Assembly: GCA_022360735.1 (NCBI GenBank)
Contig: JAKSCF010000345.1
Coordinates: 1 to 7,712, forward strand
DNA length: 7,712 bases
Origin: Clostridia bacterium
GTDB lineage: Bacteria; Bacillota_A; Clostridia; Peptostreptococcales; JAAYPU01
Direction: 5' to 3'
Below are positions 1 to 6,583 of this stretch, piece by piece. Each line of letters starts with the position of its first letter. The first letter of the stretch is position 1. Both the position numbers and the translations under genes were made by a program. The notes beneath the pieces were generated by a model. That model searched no databases, was not told the origin of the DNA, and was given only the letters and a program-made list of their open reading frames with translations.

Positions 1-218
1 GATGATTGCCACTCGTCCAGTGCATTGCGCGTTTCTTTGTACGTTTTGGGACAGTCGCTATCAAAATACGCGGCCAAGTGTCGAATGCCTGCACCAGCCC
101 CACCTTCGAAGGATTCACTAGTCGACGTGTTATCCTTCAACGTTGTTCCCGCTTTGACCAGTTCATTTGGCGGGGGTGGTAAACTCACCAATTGCTGGGG
201 AGTTAATACTGAAGGCAA
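1..218 (-). CDS. Unidentified partial open frame in GC-rich left end
   Basis: I do not recognise this frame. Reading leftward on the minus strand, it has no stop codon from 254 to the window edge (84 codons); a stop lies at 257-255. No ATG occurs in it, so the TTG at 218-216 is only the first usable start codon. The peptide has mixed, protein-like composition: a proline run (PPPP), an acidic and Ser/Thr-rich stretch, a GGAGAG glycine segment, then a charged C-terminal portion ending near ALDEWQS at the edge. The region is about 52% GC against about 37% in sampled downstream sequence, so it may be foreign DNA, a gene of different origin, or an assembly join. There is no clear ribosome binding site. 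The antisense frames here are partly open too, so this could be a chance ORF. Confidence 0.25.
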   Translation of the reverse strand, partial: MPSVLTPQQLVSLPPPPNELVKAGTTLKDNTSTSESFEGGAGAGIRHLAAYFDSDCPKTYKETRNALDEWQS

Positions 219-478
219 AGCCTGTTCTAGTGAACAAAAAAATAGTATTATTGGTTAAATGGTCGGAAGAAAAACAGTTGTGGGTGACCATGGAAAAAAA
301 AGAAATGAGAGCCTTTGGTGATGAGCGGATATACAAACAAGGTTGTAAGGCCTACACGCCGGATGTAGAAGAAGAGCACGTTAGTGATTATGAACATTCT
401 TGCTTAAATTGCAGATACAGAAGATGGACAGACGAAACCTTTCTTTGTACTTATTCGGCAAAAGGAGCGTATTCATGA
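167..478 (+). CDS. Small cysteine-containing hypothetical protein
   Basis: The family is not recognised. The frame is open from about 158 and ends at TGA 476-478, where it shares the sequence ATGA with the start of the GlpA-like gene, a typical translational-coupling overlap. The start is uncertain. TTG 167 gives the longest form (103 codons) but lies in the GC-rich head and lacks a good ribosome binding site. TTG 278, with GGAAG 8 bases upstream, and ATG 290 would give shorter proteins of about 66 and 62 residues. The C-terminal half is the most convincing part, with AT-rich codons and a cysteine motif C-x2-C-x12-C (CLNCRYRRW, then FLC), which could bind zinc or an Fe-S cluster. There is no signal peptide or membrane segment. 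Its position suggests cotranscription with the redox genes. If the sequence is joined near 200, this may be only the 3' part of a longer gene. Confidence 0.45.
   Translation: MAGVVNSPIAGELILKAKPVLVNKKIVLLVKWSEEKQLWVTMEKKEMRAFGDERIYKQGCKAYTPDVEEEHVSDYEHSCLNCRYRRWTDETFLCTYSAKGAYS
461..467 (+). promoter_or_regulatory. Ribosome binding site fixing the GlpA-like start
   Basis: AAAGGAG lies 7 bases before ATG 475 and 10 bases before ATG 478. It decides for one of these two adjacent ATGs over the TTG codon at 400 that would add 25 residues. Confidence 0.75.
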
Positions 479-1959
479 TGTATGATGTCATTGTTATTGG
501 TGCAGGGGTTGTAGGGGGATTTGTGGCTCGACAACTTTTACATACAAAGTTAAAAGTAGCACTTCTTGAAAAAAACAATGATGTTTGTTGCGAAGTGACC
601 AAAGCCAATACGGCAATCGTACATCCCGGCTATAGTGCAAAAACAAACACCATAAAAGGAAAGATGACCATTGATGCTAATGAAAATTTCCAACAAATAT
701 GCAGCGAACTGCAAGTTCAATTTAAACGTATTGGTTCTTTAATGATCGCTACCGGTGAGAAAGGCATAGAAAAAATACAAAAAAAATATACCATAGGGAC
801 ACAAAATGGTGTAAAAGGATTACGCTTATTAAACCGTGAGGAGACCTTCGCGTTAGAACCCAATGTCAACCCTGAAGTGATCATGTCTTTACATGCCCCC
901 TCTACCGGGGTAGTAAATCCGTGGGAGTACGGAATTGCAGCAGTTGAAAATGCGGTGGATAATGGGGCAGAGCTTTATTTAAATACCAAGGTTGAAGGCA
1001 TTGACAAAGAAAAGGATGTTTTTGTTATCCAGACCAATACAGGAAAATTTAAAGCAAAGTACGTCATTAACTGTGCAGGGCTTTATTCCGACGAAGTCAA
1101 CGAGATGGTAGCTCATCCGTTCTTTAAGATTGTACCTAGACGGGGAGAATATTATATACTGGATACTGAAGCGGGTAATCTGGTTGAGCACATCATCTTT
1201 CAAACCAGGGAAGATGATACGAAGGGTGTTATTATTGCACCTACTGTTGAGGGAAATATTTTAGTCGGTCCAACAGCAGAAGATATTGACGAAAAGAATA
1301 ACAGTTCTACCAGCCTGGGAAAATTAGATTTGATAAAACGTGTTGCATCCAAAAGTGTGACAAATGTACCTTTTCACTTAGTCATTCGTTCTTTTGCGGG
1401 TATTCGTCCCAGGCCAAACTGGATTAAGAAAAACGCTGTAACCGGTGAAATAGAGTTTTATGAGGATAATGTGAAGGATTTCATAATCGGTGAAGCCAAA
1501 GAATGCAATAACTTCTTTAATGTAGCAGGCATTAAATCACCTGGTCTTACATGTGCTCATGAAATTGGTAAATATGTGGCAAAGCTTGTGGTATCTAAAA
1601 TGGAAAAACCTCTGGAAAACGAAAACTTCAACCCCAATAGAAAGAAGAAAATACGTTTTAATGAACTGGATATGGGTGAGCAAAAAAGACTCATACAACA
1701 GGACCGTACATATGGAAATATGGTCTGCCGATGTAAAAAAATCACAGAAGCGGAAATTGTAGATGCCATTAAAAGAAATGCGGGAGCAAGAACCGTAGAT
1801 GGGGTAAAAAGGAGAGCAGGCACAAGCCTTGGACGCTGCCAAGGTAGTTTTTGCACAGAAGAAATCATAGAGATTTTGGCAAGAGAGCTAAAAAAACCTA
1901 TTCATCAAATAGAAAAAGATAAAAGCGGTTCATTTATTGTGACGGATTCTGTCAAATAG
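475..1959 (+). CDS. GlpA-like FAD-dependent oxidoreductase with BFD [2Fe-2S] domain
   Basis: This is the flavoprotein subunit of a probable dehydrogenase, related to anaerobic glycerol-3-phosphate dehydrogenase subunit A and L-2-hydroxyglutarate oxidase (DAO superfamily). The protein is 494 residues from ATG 475. It opens with an FAD-binding Rossmann strand and GAGVVG at residues 9-14. The DAO fold runs to about residue 385 and includes the HPGYSAK and FKRIGSL family segments. The C-terminus carries a BFD-like [2Fe-2S] domain with cysteines at 418, 420, 455 and 460 (CRC, then CQGSFC), in the expected C-x-C and C-x4-C arrangement. No membrane segment is seen, so it is probably cytoplasmic. It overlaps the upstream ORF by 4 bases and is followed 14 bases later by the GlpB-like gene. 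A true glycerol-3-phosphate role is plausible because this gene trio often sits in clostridial glycerol operons. No glpK or glpF is visible here, so other hydroxy acids or amines remain possible. Confidence 0.88.
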   Translation: MMYDVIVIGAGVVGGFVARQLLHTKLKVALLEKNNDVCCEVTKANTAIVHPGYSAKTNTIKGKMTIDANENFQQICSELQVQFKRIGSLMIATGEKGIEKIQKKYTIGTQNGVKGLRLLNREETFALEPNVNPEVIMSLHAPSTGVVNPWEYGIAAVENAVDNGAELYLNTKVEGIDKEKDVFVIQTNTGKFKAKYVINCAGLYSDEVNEMVAHPFFKIVPRRGEYYILDTEAGNLVEHIIFQTREDDTKGVIIAPTVEGNILVGPTAEDIDEKNNSSTSLGKLDLIKRVASKSVTNVPFHLVIRSFAGIRPRPNWIKKNAVTGEIEFYEDNVKDFIIGEAKECNNFFNVAGIKSPGLTCAHEIGKYVAKLVVSKMEKPLENENFNPNRKKKIRFNELDMGEQKRLIQQDRTYGNMVCRCKKITEAEIVDAIKRNAGARTVDGVKRRAGTSLGRCQGSFCTEEIIEILARELKKPIHQIEKDKSGSFIVTDSVK

Positions 1960-1973
1960 GAGGATAGCATCTC

Positions 1974-3221
1974 ATGAAATATAACCTTGTTGTTATTGGC
2001 GGAGGTCCTGCCGGTCTGGCTGCAGCCATTTCTGCAAAGAAGAGTGGATTAGATAAAATTTTAATATTAGAAAGAGAGCATCATCTAGGAGGCATATTAA
2101 ATCAATGTATTCATACAGGATTTGGTATCCATTATTTTGATAAAGAGCTAACAGGACCTGAATATGCAAAAATATTTATTGATCAAATACAACAAGAGCG
2201 TATTTCATACAAGACCGGTACAACCGTAATGGATATAACCGATGATCAACAGGTTATTGCTATGAATGACCAAGATGGTATTATGGAAATTTCTGCAGAA
2301 GCCGTTTTATTGGCAATGGGTTGTCGTGAAAGACCAAGGGGTGCATTAGATATTGCCGGCTCCAGACCAACAGGAGTGATTACTGCCGGTTCAGCTCAAA
2401 AGATGATTAACATTAAAGGACATCACGTAGGAGAACGTATCCTCATCTTAGGGTCCGGAGACATCGGATTGATCATGGCAAGAAGATTAACGTTGGAAGG
2501 CAAAAAAGTCATTGCTGTTATTGAAAGAATGCCATATTCTAATGGTTTAAAAAGAAATATTGTTCAGTGCTTAGATGACTTTAATATCCCATTATTGCTT
2601 TCCCACACCATTACTGAGATTAAAGGGGACAGCCGAGTAGAAAGTGTTGTGGTTCATCAAGTGGATAATGGGTTTAACATCATTAAAAATACGGAAAAGC
2701 ATTACCAATGCGATACCGTATTAATGTCGGTTGGGTTGATTCCTGAAATGGAATTAGGAAAAAGCATTGGCCTTGATATGGATGGACAAACCAATGGTGC
2801 TGTTGTCAATGATTTCATGCAATGCAGTAAAGAATGGGTGTTCGCTTGCGGCAATGTACTGCATGTTCATGATTTAGTCGATTATGTAACCATTGAAAGT
2901 GAAAAAGCCGGAGCTGCTGCTGCAGAATATGTTCTAAATACAAAACCTTTCAATGATTCATCTATAAATGTAACCGGTACTTCTCCGGTGGTTCATGTGG
3001 TCCCCCAGAAAATCCTTTTAGGTGAGGGCCCATTAGAAATATTTTTTAGGACTAATCGAATTGTAGAAAACGCAAAAGTTCAAGTCAAGCTTGAAGACAG
3101 AATCATCAAAACCGGTCAAGTAATGTACATCAGTCCGGGAGAGATGCAGAAGATTGAAATTGACAAGCAGAGTATAGCAGATGTTAAAGCAAGTCTTGAG
3201 ATTTGTGTAACGGAGGCATAA
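1974..3221 (+). CDS. GlpB-like FAD/NAD(P)-dependent oxidoreductase
   Basis: This 415-residue flavoprotein belongs to the pyridine-nucleotide disulfide oxidoreductase fold and is probably the partner subunit of the preceding GlpA-like protein. Residues 9-14 (GGGPAG) bind FAD, with Glu33 at the end of the second strand. A second dinucleotide site is GSGDIG at 160-165. The C-terminal FAD segment reads FACGNVLHVHD near 290-300, with GN where many relatives have GD. The redox-active CxxC of thioredoxin reductase is absent; the GGILNQCIH segment has a single Cys45, a pattern I associate with this GlpB/HcnB-like group. The start is well supported: the ribosome binding site AGGAGG (1958-1963) overlaps the stop codon of the previous gene and lies 10 bases before ATG. 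The DUF1667 gene begins 4 bases after the stop. It probably accepts electrons from the GlpA-like subunit or passes them to a nicotinamide or quinone acceptor; the direction is inferred. Confidence 0.87.
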   Translation: MKYNLVVIGGGPAGLAAAISAKKSGLDKILILEREHHLGGILNQCIHTGFGIHYFDKELTGPEYAKIFIDQIQQERISYKTGTTVMDITDDQQVIAMNDQDGIMEISAEAVLLAMGCRERPRGALDIAGSRPTGVITAGSAQKMINIKGHHVGERILILGSGDIGLIMARRLTLEGKKVIAVIERMPYSNGLKRNIVQCLDDFNIPLLLSHTITEIKGDSRVESVVVHQVDNGFNIIKNTEKHYQCDTVLMSVGLIPEMELGKSIGLDMDGQTNGAVVNDFMQCSKEWVFACGNVLHVHDLVDYVTIESEKAGAAAAEYVLNTKPFNDSSINVTGTSPVVHVVPQKILLGEGPLEIFFRTNRIVENAKVQVKLEDRIIKTGQVMYISPGEMQKIEIDKQSIADVKASLEICVTEA

Positions 3222-3225
3222 CGTT

Positions 3226-3597
3226 ATGAAAGAGTTTATTAAACAAATTACATGTATTTGTTGTCCAAAAGGGTGCGGTGTTGACATCTATTCATTGGAT
3301 ACAGATTATCAAGTCAACAACCATCAATGCATAAAAGGAAAGGATTATGTCATCATGGAAATGACAAATCCTACAAGATTTATCACCACCACCATTGCTG
3401 TTAACGGCAATCCATCCTCTCGACTTGCAGTAAGAACAAATATACCTGTTCCTAAATCAAAAGTACAAGATGTCGTTGCGGCAACCAAAAAAATAGAAAT
3501 AAAGTCTCCGGTTTATATGGGACAAATTTTAATAAGCCAAGTAGCAGGCACAGATGCGGATGTAATTGCTTCTTCTGAAGTATTAGAGTTAGAATAG
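3226..3597 (+). CDS. DUF1667 family probable Fe-S protein
   Basis: This is a 123-residue protein of the DUF1667 family, normally encoded beside GlpA/GlpB-like flavoproteins. The N-terminus has cysteines at 10, 12, 13 and 17 within CICCPKGC and another at 35 (CIKG). The C-x2-C-x3-C pattern with a later Cys resembles the [4Fe-4S] motif at the N-terminus of molybdopterin oxidoreductases. The rest is a compact basic and beta-rich domain with IPVPKSKVQDV near residues 73-83. There is no membrane helix, so it is not a GlpC-type anchor. GGAGG (3212-3216) lies 9 bases before ATG, inside the end of the upstream gene, and only 4 bases separate the two, so the three genes form one transcript. It probably carries electrons for the flavoprotein pair. 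The family assignment is confident; the cluster type and role are inferred. Confidence 0.85.
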   Translation: MKEFIKQITCICCPKGCGVDIYSLDTDYQVNNHQCIKGKDYVIMEMTNPTRFITTTIAVNGNPSSRLAVRTNIPVPKSKVQDVVAATKKIEIKSPVYMGQILISQVAGTDADVIASSEVLELE

Positions 3598-3611
3598 CTG
3601 TTTAAAACAGC
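3597..3611 (+). other. Small hairpin just after the redox operon
   Basis: The 15-base sequence GCTGTTTAAAACAGC begins in the last base of the DUF1667 stop codon and is a perfect palindrome around a central A. It can form a short stem (GCTG/CAGC plus A-T pairs) but is followed by CCCACC rather than a T run, so it is not a convincing intrinsic terminator. It may protect the 3' end of the operon transcript. Confidence 0.3.
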
Positions 3612-3638
3612 CCCACCTAATAAAGTAATTATGCAAGG

Positions 3639-3765
3639 AATTAATAATGAACAATTAATAATGAATAATTAAGGTAGATTTTCCCAATGGGAAAATCTTC
3701 TTTTACTTAAATACTGATTTTGCGCCTCAAAATCTACCTTAATTATTAATTGTTAATTATTAATT
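3639..3765. repeat. 127-bp near-palindromic, MITE-like intergenic element
   Basis: Two long arms are inverted copies. The inner arms at 3664-3682 and 3729-3747 pair perfectly over 19 bases (left arm AATAATTAAGGTAGATTTT). The outer arms at 3639-3656 and 3748-3765 match at 17 of 18 positions, and the left side carries a 7-base bulge (3657-3663). The 46-base centre is not symmetric overall but holds its own small hairpins. The arms are rich in AATTAATAAT units, which occur twice on the left. There is no coding capacity. The size, long terminal inverted repeats and intergenic position fit a miniature inverted-repeat element or other dispersed palindrome. No target-site duplication is evident, and copies elsewhere cannot be tested here. 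Confidence 0.6.
3677..3704 (+). terminator. Possible intrinsic terminator inside the palindrome
   Basis: GATTTTCCC and GGGAAAATC form a 9-bp stem around AAT (3677-3697), followed by TTCTTTT. It is the best terminator candidate after the redox operon. The stem is A/T-rich, with only the three central G-C pairs and the closing pair strong, and the T tract is broken by a C. It lies 80 bases after the DUF1667 stop codon. The left strand of this stem is also needed for the long inverted-repeat pairing, so the two structures compete. Confidence 0.4.
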
Positions 3766-3774
3766 ATACATTTT

Positions 3775-3795
3775 AAGTATGTCATACTTATTTTT
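3775..3795 (+). other. Palindrome AAGTATG-T-CATACTT with T5 tail
   Basis: Bases 3775-3789 are a perfect 7+1+7 palindrome followed by ATTTTT. As RNA it gives a weak 5-bp stem with a 5-base loop and a U tail. As DNA it could be an operator for a dimeric regulator. It lies 39 bases upstream of the proposed mutS -35 box. The function is not determined. Confidence 0.3.
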
Positions 3796-3827
3796 CAAGG
3801 TGCATTCAGCTTTTTAGACTGGGAAAG

Positions 3828-3856
3828 TTGATTAAAGTATTGTAAAATAGTATTAT
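3828..3856 (+). promoter_or_regulatory. Probable sigma-A promoter of mutS
   Basis: TTGATT (3828-3833) is separated by exactly 17 bases from TATTAT (3851-3856). Both boxes are close to the TTGACA/TATAAT consensus. Transcription would begin near 3863, leaving a leader of only about 19 bases before the mutS ATG, almost all of it the T run. The site is read by eye. Confidence 0.5.
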
Positions 3857-3865
3857 ATTTTGTTA

Positions 3866-3881
3866 TTTTTTTTTTTTTTTT
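3866..3881 (+). repeat. T16 homopolymer abutting the mutS start codon
   Basis: Sixteen consecutive T residues end directly at ATG 3882. They occupy the whole space where a Shine-Dalgarno sequence would normally sit, and none is present. The tract is non-coding, so a length change would not shift the reading frame. It would change the leader length and the distance from promoter to start. The exact count could be affected by sequencing error in a homopolymer. Confidence 0.85.
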
Positions 3882-6488
3882 ATGAAAAAATTAACACCTA
3901 TGATGAAACAGTATTTTGAAATAAAAGAACAGTATCAAGACTGTATCTTATTTTTTAGATTAGGCGATTTTTATGAAATGTTTTTTGATGATGCTTTAAC
4001 GGCATCAAAAGAACTTGAAATAACGCTAACCGGCAGAGAGTGCGGACAAAAAGAGAAAGCTCCTATGTGTGGTGTTCCTCATCATTCTGCTGAAAATTAC
4101 ATATCAAAGCTAATTACCAAAGGCTATAAGGTTGCTATATGCGAGCAAACTGAAGACGCTTCGGCTGCAAAAGGCATAGTAAAAAGAGATGTGGTTAAAG
4201 TCATAACACCCGGTACAGTCATCAGCCCCAATATGCTGAAAGAAAAAGAAAATAATTATCTTTTATCTGTATATGTGGATGAAAATGCTTGCGGCTTTGT
4301 GTTTACAGACATTTCAACCGGTGAATTAAAAGGCGCACAAATTTCTCAAAGTCATTTTGTTTCTAAATTGGTTAATGAAATTGCCAAAACCAAACCCAGC
4401 GAAGTCATCATCAATCAAGATTTATACAACAATCAATTGATAGAAGACATCCGGTATGTTTCAGATGCATTTGTTAATACCATTGACGACTGGTATTTTA
4501 AAGAAGCCTATTGCTCAGAACAGATATTTAACCATTTTAACATCAAGGCTCTAAAAGGATTAGGATTGGATGATAAGCCGCAAATGGTTAAAGCACTAGG
4601 GGCATTATTAGGTTATTTAGGAGAAACTCAAAAAAATACCCTGTCTCATTTAAATAACCTGCAAATATATAATGTGTCCAATCATATGAGCATGGATAAA
4701 TCTACTTTTAATAATCTAGAGTTGGTGGAAACCGTAGCAGAAAAGCGTGTTCAAGGATCACTGCTGGGCGTATTGGATAAAACCAATACCGCTATGGGAG
4801 GAAGACGACTTAAACAATGGATAAAAGAACCTCTTAACACCTTAAATGAAATTCAGCAAAGGTTAGACGCTGTAGAAGCCCTAATGGATGAAGCTTTAAT
4901 ACGTAATAATTTTAAAGAATGTTTAAAGCAAGTATATGACTTAGAAAGATTATGCGGAAGAATTGCTTGCGGAACAGCTAATGCTAGAGATTTAATTGCT
5001 CTAAAGAATTCTTTGAGTACATTACCGGATGTGAAATGCTATCTTGAAGTATTAGACGCTGAATTACTGAATAATCTTCAAGATCATATCGATCCTTTGG
5101 ATGAGATTACGGATAAGATATCCCATGCTATCGTGGAAGACCCACCTTATACCATAAAAGAAGGCGGTCTTATTAAAGAAGGGTTTCATGATGAGTTAGA
5201 TGTCTTAAAGCATTCTATATCGGACGGAAAGTTATGGATTGCAAATCTTGAAAATAGTGAAAGAGCTCGAACCGGCATAAAATCATTAAAAGTGGGTTTT
5301 AATAAAGTATTCGGCTATTATATTGAAGTCACCAAATCGTATTACGATATGGTACCTGAAGAATATATCAGAAAGCAAACCTTAGCCAATTGCGAAAGGT
5401 TTATTACACCTGAACTAAAAGAGGTGGAATCGAAAGTCTTAAATGCAGAGAATAAAATCAATGAAATGGAGTATGGTATTTTTTTACAACTTAGAAATCA
5501 CATACAAACTTATAGCGACAAAATACAACAAACGGCTCAAGCCATCTCACAATTGGATGTATTAATCTCCTTTGCAGAAATAAGTAATAATTTAAATTAT
5601 GTTAAACCAAAATTAAACAATTCAAACACCATCCATATTATTAATGGAAGACATCCGGTGGTAGAATTATCGATAAAAAATGGTATGTTTGTTGCTAACA
5701 ATACTTACATCAATGATGATGACAGCAGCTTTTTACTCATTACAGGCCCTAATATGGCTGGTAAATCCACTTATATGCGGCAAACAGCCATGATTGTATT
5801 AATGGCTCAAATAGGCTGCTTTGTTCCTGCAGAAGAAGCAGAAATTGGTGTTGTGGACACCATATATACACGGATTGGTGCGTCTGATAATCTAGCACAA
5901 GGACAAAGTACTTTCCTTGTGGAAATGAGTGAGTTGGCATATATCTTAAATAGTGCCACAGAAAAAAGTCTTATCATTTTAGATGAAATTGGTAGAGGTA
6001 CCAGTACCTATGATGGCTTAAGTATTGCTTGGGCAGTAGTGGAATACTTATGCAATAAAGATAGACGCATCAAAACTTTATTTGCTACCCATTATCATGA
6101 GTTAACGCAACTGGAGAATATTATACCGGGAGTGAAAAACCTCAATGTAGATGTGAAAGAGGACAATGATGATATTATCTTTTTACATAAGATCATCGAT
6201 GGATGCGCTAATCAAAGCTATGGTATTCAAGTTGCTAAACTGGCTGGGATACCATCGGAGCTATTGGTCAATGCTGATAAGAAGCTGTTGGAATTGGAAA
6301 AGAAAAGCTCTCAGGTTGATTTAAATAAAAACAAGGTGAAAAGTTTACAGGAAGACCAGCTTCAGCTATCCCTTTTTAATAAAAATGACTCGATGATCAC
6401 CCAAAAGCTAAAAGAGATTAATCTTTTGAATACTACGCCTATGCAGGCTATAAATATTTTGGAGGAGTTAATCAAACAAGCCCAGTAG
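3882..6488 (+). CDS. mutS: DNA mismatch repair protein MutS
   Basis: MutS binds mispaired or looped bases as a dimer and, using ATP, recruits MutL to start repair. The 868-residue protein is of normal length for a bacterial MutS. The mismatch-binding domain opens with LTPMMKQY and FFRLGDFYEMF, with the mispair-wedging Phe30 and Glu32 in the F-Y-E motif. Connector, lever and clamp regions follow to about residue 540. The ATPase has Walker A GPNMAGKST (622-630), the ABC-like signature around Ser676-Thr677 (STFLVEMSE), Walker B LIILDEIGRG with Asp701-Glu702, and the ATHYHEL switch with His737. Near the C-terminus QLSLF (828-832) fits a beta-clamp-binding motif, as in Bacillus MutS (QLSFF). The start at ATG 3882 matches the family N-terminus despite the missing ribosome binding site. 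All key residues are intact. It is monocistronic here or loosely linked to mutL, 345 bases downstream. Confidence 0.98.
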   Translation: MKKLTPMMKQYFEIKEQYQDCILFFRLGDFYEMFFDDALTASKELEITLTGRECGQKEKAPMCGVPHHSAENYISKLITKGYKVAICEQTEDASAAKGIVKRDVVKVITPGTVISPNMLKEKENNYLLSVYVDENACGFVFTDISTGELKGAQISQSHFVSKLVNEIAKTKPSEVIINQDLYNNQLIEDIRYVSDAFVNTIDDWYFKEAYCSEQIFNHFNIKALKGLGLDDKPQMVKALGALLGYLGETQKNTLSHLNNLQIYNVSNHMSMDKSTFNNLELVETVAEKRVQGSLLGVLDKTNTAMGGRRLKQWIKEPLNTLNEIQQRLDAVEALMDEALIRNNFKECLKQVYDLERLCGRIACGTANARDLIALKNSLSTLPDVKCYLEVLDAELLNNLQDHIDPLDEITDKISHAIVEDPPYTIKEGGLIKEGFHDELDVLKHSISDGKLWIANLENSERARTGIKSLKVGFNKVFGYYIEVTKSYYDMVPEEYIRKQTLANCERFITPELKEVESKVLNAENKINEMEYGIFLQLRNHIQTYSDKIQQTAQAISQLDVLISFAEISNNLNYVKPKLNNSNTIHIINGRHPVVELSIKNGMFVANNTYINDDDSSFLLITGPNMAGKSTYMRQTAMIVLMAQIGCFVPAEEAEIGVVDTIYTRIGASDNLAQGQSTFLVEMSELAYILNSATEKSLIILDEIGRGTSTYDGLSIAWAVVEYLCNKDRRIKTLFATHYHELTQLENIIPGVKNLNVDVKEDNDDIIFLHKIIDGCANQSYGIQVAKLAGIPSELLVNADKKLLELEKKSSQVDLNKNKVKSLQEDQLQLSLFNKNDSMITQKLKEINLLNTTPMQAINILEELIKQAQ

Positions 6489-6499
6489 AAATTATTATT

Positions 6500-6530
6500 T
6501 CCTAATTTATGAAAGCTTCACTCATTAGGA
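6500..6530 (+). other. Hairpin after mutS
   Basis: TCCTAAT (6500-6506) pairs with ATTAGGA (6524-6530), and a smaller GAA/TTC stem lies inside (6511-6519). It sits 12 bases after the mutS stop codon. No T run follows, so it is at best a weak or Rho-assisted terminator or an mRNA-stabilising stem. Confidence 0.35.
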
Positions 6531-6583
6531 GTCATAAAAATAGTCAATATTAAATAATACTCTTGAATAATGATTTATGTTGA

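Noticed and set aside
117..126. Adjacent SpeI and SalI sites (ACTAGTCGAC), suggesting vector polylinker
   Set aside because: The flanking bases match no polylinker I know, and the minus-strand frame reads straight through; two overlapping six-base sites can occur by chance.
25..258. 77-codon plus-strand frame in the GC-rich head
   Set aside because: No ribosome binding site, low-complexity composition (Ser, Pro and Gly runs), and it overlaps two other open frames; less convincing than the minus-strand frame.
400..474. Longer GlpA-like protein starting at TTG 400
   Set aside because: The extra 25 residues are not part of the family N-terminus, which begins just before YDVIVIGAG; a good ribosome binding site precedes ATG 475.
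1537..1868. Frames of 69 to 103 codons within the GlpA-like gene
   Set aside because: Shadows of a strongly supported gene on both strands, with no independent start signals.
3033..3287. 84-codon minus-strand frame across the GlpB-like/DUF1667 junction
   Set aside because: Antisense to two confident coding regions, with no family resemblance.
3598..3881. Possible CRISPR array or riboswitch in the repeat-rich gap
   Set aside because: The repeats are inverted arms of one palindrome, not regularly spaced direct repeats, and no known riboswitch core is recognisable.
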